Assembly (NCBI GenBank): GCA_023145485.1
Contig: JAGLDT010000275.1
Coordinates: 1 to 12,561, forward strand
Reading direction: 5' to 3'
DNA from: Cocleimonas sp.
Lineage (GTDB): Bacteria; Pseudomonadota; Gammaproteobacteria; Thiotrichales; Thiotrichaceae
Length of the DNA stretch: 12,561 nt
The translations under genes and the position numbers were made by a program. Within the stretch, counting starts at the first letter, position 1; every line of letters starts with the position of its first letter. This document shows, piece by piece, positions 6,797-12,561 of the stretch. The notes below the pieces were generated by a model that worked only from the letters and a program-made list of their open reading frames with translations, was not told the DNA's origin and made no database searches.

Positions 6797-6803
6797 AGGA
6801 GGT
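6797..6803 (+). promoter_or_regulatory. Near-consensus ribosome binding site of the secreted rhodanese
   Basis: AGGAGGT ends five bases before the ATG at 6808. It fixes the start codon and predicts efficient translation of the first gene of the cluster. Confidence 0.8.
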
Positions 6804-6807
6804 AATT

Positions 6808-7821
6808 ATGTCCATACTTAAAAAGGCTTGTTTATACGCCGTTTCCCCAGCACTCATCGTTGTTTTCACCGCTAGCTCTTATGCCGAAGCTTTACCAGGT
6901 CCGCTAGTGGAAACTGACTGGCTATCTAAAAATCTGGATAAAGTGCAGATTCTAGATGTACGTACTAACCCAAAAACATTTAAGAAAAAAGCTAAAAAAC
7001 CAGCCGTTAATCCTTGTGGTGTTGGTGGAGCAGCTACAAAAATGCCCGTTGGTGGACACATTGCGACCAATAAAAAGAAAATTGCATTAGTTAAATGGAT
7101 CAAAGTGCATAGCCGTGGCGAAAGCAATGGTGTAAAGGTTCAAGCAATGAACCTTAATAAAGAAAAATTTGCAAAATTAATGAAGAAAAGTGGCGTAAGC
7201 AATGACACAGCGGTTGTTATTACGAATAACGCTGAAACACCTGAAGATATCATGCTAGCAACACGTCTTTATTGGACAATGAAATATTATGGTCACGTTA
7301 ATGTTGCGATCTTAAATGGTGGTACTTATAAATGGATCAAAGAAAAGCGTGATATTTCAACCGATAAAAGCAAGGCAGGTGGTGGTAAATACGAAGCAAA
7401 AGAGGGTAACCCTGCGCTTGTAGCCAACATGGCAGACGTTAAAGCAGCAATGGGTTCTGATACACAATTAGTTGATAGCCGTCCTTTAAGTGGTTATTTA
7501 GGCCTTTCTCCAACCAGCAAATTAGTTACCCGCCAAGGTCATATCCCTACTGCTAAAAGCTGGCCTGTTGCAACTAGCTTATTAAATAATGACAGCCTTA
7601 CTTTTCAAACAGCTGCCAATATTAAAGCAACTGCTGCAGCACTGGGTTTAGATGCATCTAAAGCGACTATTTCTTATTCTGATACAGGTAGTTTCGCAAC
7701 CCTAACTTGGTTTGCACTACATGAAATCGCTGGCAATACAGGTGCAAAAGTTTATGACGCATCACTCAATGAATGGACTCAAATTGCTGACAATAAAGTA
7801 GCAGCAATGACAGTCGAATAA
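6808..7821 (+). CDS. Secreted tandem rhodanese lacking its catalytic cysteine
   Basis: This 337-residue protein has a Sec signal peptide (Lys5-Lys6, a hydrophobic core at about 9-22, probable cleavage after Ala26 or Ala28), so it should be periplasmic. Two rhodanese-fold domains follow. Domain 1 (about 32-180) has VQILDVRT (46-53) and ARLYWTMKYYGH-like features (151-163). Domain 2 (about 205-330) has QLVDSRP (220-226), QGHIPTAKSWP (243-253) and the C-terminal VYDASLNEWTQ (315-325). The family's thiosulfate sulfurtransferases carry YCNTGH or YCNSGH in the domain 2 active loop; here it reads YSDTGS, with Ser291 (codon TCT) in place of the cysteine. Domain 1 also has no loop cysteine, as is normal. 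The only cysteine outside the signal is Cys70 in AVNPCGVGG. It therefore probably binds rather than transfers sulfur, unless Cys70 substitutes. A YeeE/YedE permease gene follows 261 bases downstream, beyond a palindromic element. Confidence 0.88.
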   Translation: MSILKKACLYAVSPALIVVFTASSYAEALPGPLVETDWLSKNLDKVQILDVRTNPKTFKKKAKKPAVNPCGVGGAATKMPVGGHIATNKKKIALVKWIKVHSRGESNGVKVQAMNLNKEKFAKLMKKSGVSNDTAVVITNNAETPEDIMLATRLYWTMKYYGHVNVAILNGGTYKWIKEKRDISTDKSKAGGGKYEAKEGNPALVANMADVKAAMGSDTQLVDSRPLSGYLGLSPTSKLVTRQGHIPTAKSWPVATSLLNNDSLTFQTAANIKATAAALGLDASKATISYSDTGSFATLTWFALHEIAGNTGAKVYDASLNEWTQIADNKVAAMTVE

Positions 7822-7830
7822 TCTCAACCG

Positions 7831-7965
7831 TTTTTTGTAGGTTGGGTTACAATTTTCTACGCAGTAAAAAATTGTAACCTACTATTTTGTAATATTATTA
7901 TTGAGTTACGTTATTTCGTTAAGCTCAATAAACTAACCCAACCTACAGACCTAGCCTACAAAAAA
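7831..7965. repeat. Nested palindromic element between rhodanese and permease genes
   Basis: The outer arms TTTTTTGTAGG (7831-7841) and CCTACAAAAAA (7955-7965) are exactly complementary. Nested and partly competing with them are TGTAGGTTGGGTTA (7836-7849) and TAACCCAACCTACA (7934-7947), 14 perfect pairs. Inside are two further hairpins: TTACAATTTT (7847-7856) with the complementary AAAATTGTAA around 7867-7877, and TTATTGAG with CTCAATAA (about 7899-7930). The overall size of about 135 bases with long terminal inverted repeats resembles a small MITE-like or REP-like element. It starts ten bases after the rhodanese stop, so it lies in the 3' untranslated region and may reduce read-through into the permease gene or protect the upstream mRNA. 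Confidence 0.75.
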
Positions 7966-8082
7966 TTTATACCCCTAATTAAATTTTACCCTGAAGATCA
8001 TGAGTCAAGCTTTGTTCATCGTGCGCTTCATGGTGAGATTTATTTAAAGAAGTACCTTTTTTTCCCACCGCAGGATATTCAT

Positions 8083-9492
8083 ATGTTTAAAAATTTAATG
8101 GTCAAACAATGGCCGTTCTGGCTAGGAGGCCTTGTTGTAGGTTTCTCCGAAATTCTTTACTACACTTTCACTTGGATGCATCCAGACATGGAAGCAGACT
8201 TTATTAACGTAACCTCTGGCTTTGCTCAGATGTACGCTACCATTGAAGCGGATATTCTTGGTCTAGACTTAGTAGGTCAAGTCTATGAGCCAAATATTCA
8301 TTGGACTATCATTGGTGCATTAGCAGGCGCTCGTCTTGTCGGTATTATCGAGAAAGATGTGCGTAGCTGGGTACGTTACAACTGGCGCATGATTGCACTT
8401 GCTTTTATTGGTGGTATGCTATTTTCCTTCGGCACACGTTTAGCCGTGGGTTGTACAACGCATCACTTCATGGGCGGTATACCTGCCATGAGTATTGCCT
8501 CTTGGGTTGTACTGTTCAGTGGTATCCCTTTTGCTTTCCTTGCATTCAAAATTTCATTAAAGCTTGAGTTAGGTGGTTATTTCCGTCATCAAGAAACCAA
8601 GCCTGTTGCACGATTAGTACATGACAGCAAAGACCACACTAACCCTGGTTATGATCCTGATTACGTGCCACTAAAAGATCCAGTTCGTTTTGTTTTCAAC
8701 ACGATTCTTATCCTTTTCTTAGCAATCCCACTTTACTACGCTATTTTCACCGATGCATTTGCAGGTTCAATCAGTAATTTAGGAATCTGGGGCATGTTAG
8801 GTCTATTGATTCCTGGTCTAGTACTAGGCTTTGGTATTGCTAAATCTGGTTTCGGCACTGAATGTTCCGTTATGGCACCTGAGTCTGTGATCATCAATAA
8901 AGAAAAATACTGTAATGCAGGTATGCCTGAGTGTACGTTCCGTATGTTCCGTAGCATGGCGCCACTACAAGGTTTCATGGTCGCTCTTGTCGTCTTTAAT
9001 ATTTTCTTAATGATCGTTTGGTTATCAGGTGCAGGTGAAATGCCATTAGCATCGGGTGAAGAATATGGTCTTTACTGGGGACATATTGTGGGTGGCCCAT
9101 TCTTAGCACTTGGCGCAGTCTTCATGATTGGTTGTGAAGTACGGACTTATGCACGTCTTGGTCTTGGTTATATGACAGCACTTGCAGCACTTCCTGGATT
9201 CTTCATTGGCTATATTCCTTACACAATGAACCAAGAAGCTATTGATGCAGCGATGTTTGGTGAAGGTCTAACAGAATACCTCACCATTCCTCAATGGCTT
9301 GAAGGCACGATTGGCGGAACAGAAGTAATGTGGGCATTAGTCTACAGTGCATTCCTAATCGGTATCTTAATCTTTAGTTTTGCTGTTGGTCGTAAGTTCT
9401 TCAAGATGAGCTTTAAGAACATGATGACGAAAAATACTGACGAGCTAGTTTACGCAGAAGTTAATCCTGAGCCATTTCTTGATAAGAAATAA
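8083..9492 (+). CDS. YeeE/YedE-family membrane transporter (divergent, 469 aa)
   Basis: This is a polytopic inner-membrane protein with about ten hydrophobic segments, including 11-30, 102-120, 135-157, 203-222, 233-254, 295-315, 334-352, 362-380 and 415-437. It reads as a member of the YeeE/YedE (sulfur transport) superfamily, whose characterised member TsuA imports thiosulfate using membrane cysteines. Conserved-looking cysteine motifs are FGTRLAVGCTTHHF (Cys124), GFGTECSVMAPE (Cys261), Cys277 and Cys284 in the loop after it, and IGCEVRTYARLGLGY (Cys351). A soluble loop of about 40 residues lies at 160-200. It lacks the canonical GCNIGAFFSG block of the second permease at 10822, so the two are not simple duplicates. 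ATG start with AGGAT upstream. A cytochrome gene follows after 20 bases. A substrate such as thiosulfate, sulfide or a selenium species cannot be read from sequence. Confidence 0.85.
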   Translation: MFKNLMVKQWPFWLGGLVVGFSEILYYTFTWMHPDMEADFINVTSGFAQMYATIEADILGLDLVGQVYEPNIHWTIIGALAGARLVGIIEKDVRSWVRYNWRMIALAFIGGMLFSFGTRLAVGCTTHHFMGGIPAMSIASWVVLFSGIPFAFLAFKISLKLELGGYFRHQETKPVARLVHDSKDHTNPGYDPDYVPLKDPVRFVFNTILILFLAIPLYYAIFTDAFAGSISNLGIWGMLGLLIPGLVLGFGIAKSGFGTECSVMAPESVIINKEKYCNAGMPECTFRMFRSMAPLQGFMVALVVFNIFLMIVWLSGAGEMPLASGEEYGLYWGHIVGGPFLALGAVFMIGCEVRTYARLGLGYMTALAALPGFFIGYIPYTMNQEAIDAAMFGEGLTEYLTIPQWLEGTIGGTEVMWALVYSAFLIGILIFSFAVGRKFFKMSFKNMMTKNTDELVYAEVNPEPFLDKK

Positions 9493-9512
9493 ATCAGGAA
9501 AATAACGCTGAT

Positions 9513-10712
9513 ATGTTAATCACACACACCATCACCAAAAACGTCTTCTTATTTTTAGGGATAGTGTGTGTGCTAATCAGCAGTTCAATTGAGGCAAAGG
9601 TCGATAATGATTATTGGCTTTTGCCTATCCCCCTTCAAGGTGATGCTCCCAAAACAAATCACCCAGTAACCCATGATATAAGCCCAAAATCTTGTGCGCT
9701 ATGTCATAAAAAACAAGCGGATGAATGGAAAGACTCTTACCATGCAAAAGCCGCCTCTCCTGGCCTTATCGGTCAATTACATTATTTTGATCAAGACAGC
9801 GCAGAAAGCTGTTTAAGTTGCCACACGCCGCGAAGCGAGCAAATAAAAGATTGGCAAGATCAAACACTAAAATTCAAAGCAACGGGCATCGATTGTGCCA
9901 GTTGCCATCTACGTCAACACCAGCGTTATGGTGCAAAGACCAAAATAACCCCTGTTCATGGAACCGTTCAAGCAAAGCCGTTATTTAAAAAGGCTGACTT
10001 TTGTAGCCGTTGCCATCAATTCACAGAAGGCAGAGGGTTAAAATTAGCAGGAAGTTTCTTAGAAAACACCCATCAAGAATGGCAAGAATCCACTTGGAGC
10101 CAACAAGGTAAAACCTGCCAAAGTTGTCATATGCCTAATGGCTCGCACGCTTTTAAAGGCATTCACGATGCTAATATGACCCGCACTGCTTTTACTATTC
10201 AAGCAGTGCGCGAAGCAACAGGTTTCAGCTTATCACTTAGCAATCAATTTGCAGGACATGCACTACCGACTTACGCCACACCGCGTATTGTCATCACCTT
10301 AACGTCAGCAGATCAACAAAAAACCCATATTATCCAGCGCCAATTAATATTAGATGATCAGCAAAACCTACAACAAAAAGCCGACACAAGATTACAAGCA
10401 GGTGAAACGATTAAACTGTTCTTGCCCTTAAAGCCACAACAACAAGCAAGTGCCAGTATACGCGTAGAACCTGATCATTTTTATCAGCAGATTATTTATC
10501 CGTATTTTTTAGAAGATAATGATGACAGTGAATTAGAGCCAGAAGAAAAACAAGCACGGCAATTATTGCTAAAAGCCAAACAGGTGAAAAACGATTACAC
10601 CTTATACGCAATTCAATGCCCACGCTGGCAACAAAAAAATTATCACTGCACATTATCCCCTCAACCGCCCAAAGGAGAACCAATGCCACTACCAAACGCT
10701 AATTCGACTTAA
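9513..10712 (+). CDS. Secreted pentaheme c-type cytochrome
   Basis: This 399-residue protein begins with a signal peptide (hydrophobic core about 11-24, probable cleavage after Ala28 in SSIEA) and carries five CxxCH heme sites: CALCH (61-65), CLSCH (100-104), CASCH (128-132), CSRCH (164-168) and CQSCH (202-206). The last runs into SCHMPNGSH, the wording typical of cytochrome c554-like multiheme families. Histidines at 77, 90, 149, 187, 212 and 218 are candidate distal ligands. From about 235 a heme-free C-terminal part begins with NQFAGHALPTYATPR (244-258), like the AGHxxPTG beta-domain seen behind heme domains in such proteins. Two extra cysteines near the C-terminus (in IQCPRW and YHCTLS) could form a disulfide. 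It should act in the periplasm as an electron carrier or redox enzyme. Its start lies 20 bases behind one permease and its end 109 bases before another, on the same strand. The substrate is unknown. Confidence 0.9.
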   Translation: MLITHTITKNVFLFLGIVCVLISSSIEAKVDNDYWLLPIPLQGDAPKTNHPVTHDISPKSCALCHKKQADEWKDSYHAKAASPGLIGQLHYFDQDSAESCLSCHTPRSEQIKDWQDQTLKFKATGIDCASCHLRQHQRYGAKTKITPVHGTVQAKPLFKKADFCSRCHQFTEGRGLKLAGSFLENTHQEWQESTWSQQGKTCQSCHMPNGSHAFKGIHDANMTRTAFTIQAVREATGFSLSLSNQFAGHALPTYATPRIVITLTSADQQKTHIIQRQLILDDQQNLQQKADTRLQAGETIKLFLPLKPQQQASASIRVEPDHFYQQIIYPYFLEDNDDSELEPEEKQARQLLLKAKQVKNDYTLYAIQCPRWQQKNYHCTLSPQPPKGEPMPLPNANST

Positions 10713-10821
10713 AAAACGTATAAATTCACCATAAAGCCCATCAAGAAAATGACGCTTTTATCAATCCTCTTTGCTCTTTAATATCCCCAAATACTCAACA
10801 CCTTAGGAGAAATTTTAAAAA

Positions 10822-12078
10822 ATGACCCCATCAACTGCCACTGTATTATCCCCGCTAGGGATGGCAAAAAAGATACATTCAATTCCGATGATCATCGGCT
10901 TAGCTTTATTATTTATCGGTAGCATCGCGCTTTATTTCGTCGGCGAAGGCGTAATGGATAATCAGTTTACTTTACCTGCCATGCTAGTTGTCGGTGTACT
11001 GTTCGGCATGACGCTCTATCACGCCGCGTTTGGCTTTGGGCGCGCTTATCGACGTTTTATGTTATACGGCGATATCACAGGTATTCGCGCGCAATTCGTT
11101 ATGTTAGCGATTGCAACGCTTTTATTTGCACCTTTATTTGCCACAGGCTATTTAGAAGACCCTGAAGTTTTAGTCTCTCCGATTACCATGCAAATGGTCA
11201 TCGGTGCATTTGTCTTTGGTATTTCAATGCAAATTGCTGACGGCTGCGCATCAGGTTGTTTATACGAAGCAGGTGGTGGTGATAGCAAAATGCTCATCAC
11301 TATTTTAGGTTTTATTATCGGTGCTTTCTTGGCAACGCTACACCTTGAATGGTGGTCAGAATTACCCGAGCTACCTTTGATTCAATTTGAAGACGGTTTC
11401 TCATTAATCGCTGAATTTGGCTGGTTTGCAGCAGCAGCAGGACAACTACTCTTCATCGTTGTTATTATTGGCTTATTAACTTACTTCGGAAAATCAACCC
11501 CTTGTCGTGTTCGTTTAGAGCGAGAAGAAGAACAACGTGGATTAAGCAAAGCAGACCGTGGTTGGAAGACATTCTTCATCGGCCCATGGCCCATCTTTAT
11601 AGGTGCAGGCGCATTAGCGGCACTTAATTGGATGACCACTGTTATCACAGGCGCACCTTGGGGCGTTGTATCGGCATTCTCACTTTGGGGCGCAAAAGCC
11701 TCCATGTTCTTTGGCTTCACACCTGAAACAGAATACTGGGAAAATCGTACCGAATTATTAGAAAATAGCGTCTTTTTAGACACAACGTCAGTGGTTAATA
11801 TGGGCGTTATCTTAGGCGCATTACTCGCTGCTATCTGGGCAAAGAAATTTGCACCAAAAGCCAGCATGGCAATGAAAACCTTCATCATTACGATTGTTGC
11901 CAGCATCATTATGGGCTACGCGGCACGCCTTGCCTTTGGCTGTAATATCGGCGCCTTCTTCTCAGGCGTAGCAACCTTCAGCCTACACGGATGGATTTGG
12001 TTACTCGCAGCACTTCCAGGTGTCTGGATCGGTGCTAAATTACGTCCTTTCTTTGGCTTAGACAGTAATTTCAAATAG
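10822..12078 (+). CDS. YeeE/YedE-family transporter (canonical, 418 aa)
   Basis: This is a polytopic inner-membrane protein of the YeeE/YedE sulfur-transport family, probably moving thiosulfate or another small sulfur or selenium species into the cytoplasm. It carries the family landmarks clearly: FGFGRAYRRFMLYGD (70-84) followed by GIRAQFVMLAIATLLFAPL (87-105), then ADGCASGCLYEAGGG (139-153; Cys142 and Cys146), Cys228 in STPCRVR, and ARLAFGCNIGAFFSG (368-382; Cys374) followed by SLHGWIWLLAALPG (387-400). The two cysteine-bearing blocks mark the two pseudo-symmetric halves of the family fold. A charged loop (230-248) separates the halves. The AGGAG ribosome site (10805-10809) is 12 bases from the ATG, a little far. 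It is the last gene of the cluster. No TusA-like partner gene accompanies it, unlike many family members. Confidence 0.92.
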   Translation: MTPSTATVLSPLGMAKKIHSIPMIIGLALLFIGSIALYFVGEGVMDNQFTLPAMLVVGVLFGMTLYHAAFGFGRAYRRFMLYGDITGIRAQFVMLAIATLLFAPLFATGYLEDPEVLVSPITMQMVIGAFVFGISMQIADGCASGCLYEAGGGDSKMLITILGFIIGAFLATLHLEWWSELPELPLIQFEDGFSLIAEFGWFAAAAGQLLFIVVIIGLLTYFGKSTPCRVRLEREEEQRGLSKADRGWKTFFIGPWPIFIGAGALAALNWMTTVITGAPWGVVSAFSLWGAKASMFFGFTPETEYWENRTELLENSVFLDTTSVVNMGVILGALLAAIWAKKFAPKASMAMKTFIITIVASIIMGYAARLAFGCNIGAFFSGVATFSLHGWIWLLAALPGVWIGAKLRPFFGLDSNFK

Positions 12079-12141
12079 ACACCGCACTAATGCTTCGTAG
12101 CCACTCACCTACTATCTTGCTAAAGAACAGCACTTTATCTG

Positions 12142-12219
12142 GTTAGGAAGCAACTTCTCATAATCTGTAGGTAACATCATGAGTTTGTCCTATAAATTAT
12201 GAGAAGTTACGTTAGGAAG
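12142..12219. repeat. Inverted repeat flanked by direct repeats after the sulfur cluster
   Basis: AACTTCTCATAAT (12152-12164) is exactly complementary to ATTATGAGAAGTT (12196-12208), 13 perfect pairs with a 31-base loop. The word GTTAGGAAG occurs just outside on both sides, at 12142-12150 and 12211-12219, as a direct repeat. An inverted repeat bounded by a 9-base direct repeat is the footprint expected of a very small transposed element with target duplication, though one or two bases lie between the parts. No T-run follows, so it is a poor intrinsic terminator. It separates the last permease gene from the converging ORF at the right edge. Confidence 0.6.
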
Positions 12220-12277
12220 TTCCAAGTAATTAAGTTACCCACCTTTTAGCGAGGATTTTATAGGCCGAAAAGATTGC

Positions 12278-12561
12278 CTACCCTGCATTATTTTTGAAAT
12301 TATTCATCTGAAAAACAACAGAATATCCAAAAATATCTCGCATTAAATTACCAACTGTATTCGGCCAACAACTCAATGTTGACTCTCTAAATTTCCTCAC
12401 TGCTTGATGGTATATTTTCAGTTTTTTTATGATTTTATCCAGGCGTTTACAGGCGGTTTTCCAAAGTTCGTGATAGCAAATTTTCCTTATCGCTTTATCA
12501 AAGGTGCATTTCTCGCTATTCATGGTTAATTGAATGTGTTTTTTGAGTTGTTCACGATCAG
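12278..12561 (-). CDS. Unidentified partial ORF (C-terminal part) at the right edge
   Basis: The frame is open from the right edge (codons D-R-E-Q-L at 12559-12545) through an internal Met at 12523 to a TAG stop at 12280-12278, giving about 94 residues of the C-terminal part of a larger protein. It is lysine-rich and helical in character, with KTACKRLDKIIKKLKIYHQA in the middle and an aromatic tail. I do not recognise the family. A transposase C-terminus is possible given the inverted repeats just beyond its end and the accessory-looking surroundings, but no DDE or other catalytic motif lies in the visible part. The gene converges on the permease gene at 10822-12078. Confidence 0.5.
   Translation of the reverse strand, partial: DREQLKKHIQLTMNSEKCTFDKAIRKICYHELWKTACKRLDKIIKKLKIYHQAVRKFRESTLSCWPNTVGNLMRDIFGYSVVFQMNNFKNNAG

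Larger units (their letters stand above)
5727..6807. other. 1.08-kb AT-rich gene-free region between divergent genes
   Basis: This stretch separates ubiE (leftward) from the secreted rhodanese gene (rightward) and must contain both promoters. It is markedly richer in A and T than the coding regions, with many A and T tracts (for example 6053-6061 and 6180-6189), and stop codons in all frames. The only items I can point to are a possible short ORF at 6364-6432 and two palindromes at 6654-6667 and 6706-6720. I saw no tRNA, rRNA, CRISPR or insertion sequence. Its size is unusual for a simple promoter region; a decayed gene, a small RNA or silencing by a nucleoid protein are possible. Confidence 0.6.

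Noticed and set aside
8000..8047. Fifteen-codon ATG frame just ahead of the first permease
   Set aside because: It has only a weak ribosome site, no recognisable sequence, and is of a length expected by chance.
11481..11909. 142-residue minus-strand ORF inside the second permease gene
   Set aside because: It lies fully inside a gene with clear family motifs, and its composition is that of an antisense shadow.

Overview
The window looks like chromosomal DNA from an AT-rich, Gram-negative, probably gammaproteobacterial organism with an interest in inorganic sulfur. The GatCAB and UbiE proteins read as proteobacterial. The right half codes for a secreted rhodanese, two YeeE/YedE-type membrane transporters and a secreted multiheme cytochrome c, a set that would suit a sulfur-oxidising lineage. 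The placement is an inference from gene content and protein flavour; no rRNA or other taxonomic marker is present.

Layout. (1) Positions 1-14 hold the first codons of a minus-strand gene running off the left edge, divergent from gatC. (2) Positions 225-3544 hold the complete gatC-gatA-gatB operon for the tRNA-dependent amidotransferase that makes Gln-tRNA(Gln) and/or Asn-tRNA(Asn). (3) Close behind, at 3628-4299, is a cytoplasmic single-domain rhodanese with an intact active-site cysteine, followed by a good intrinsic terminator. (4) Positions 4300-4997 carry no convincing gene but are dense in hairpins and short repeats and contain a second terminator with no gene in front of it. (5) Positions 4998-5726 (minus) encode UbiE, the quinone C-methyltransferase. 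(6) Positions 5727-6807 are a very AT-rich gene-free stretch. (7) Positions 6808-12078 are a same-strand cluster: a secreted tandem rhodanese whose catalytic cysteine is a serine, a YeeE/YedE-like permease, a five-heme secreted cytochrome c, and a second, more canonical YeeE/YedE permease. (8) A minus-strand partial ORF of unknown function occupies the right edge, separated from the cluster by a hairpin region.

How they may work together. GatCAB and UbiE are housekeeping. The 6808-12078 cluster is the interesting unit. YeeE/YedE proteins are inner-membrane channels for thiosulfate or related sulfur/selenium species. Pairing two of them with a periplasmic rhodanese-fold protein and a periplasmic pentaheme cytochrome suggests a route that binds or processes a reduced sulfur compound outside the membrane, exchanges electrons through the hemes, and moves sulfur into the cell. 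The substrate cannot be read from sequence. The apparently dead rhodanese fits a binding or delivery role better than sulfur transfer.

Palindromic repeats with GTAGGTYGGGTTA-like ends occur between gatC and gatA and between the secreted rhodanese and the first permease, so a repeat family is scattered through this genome.
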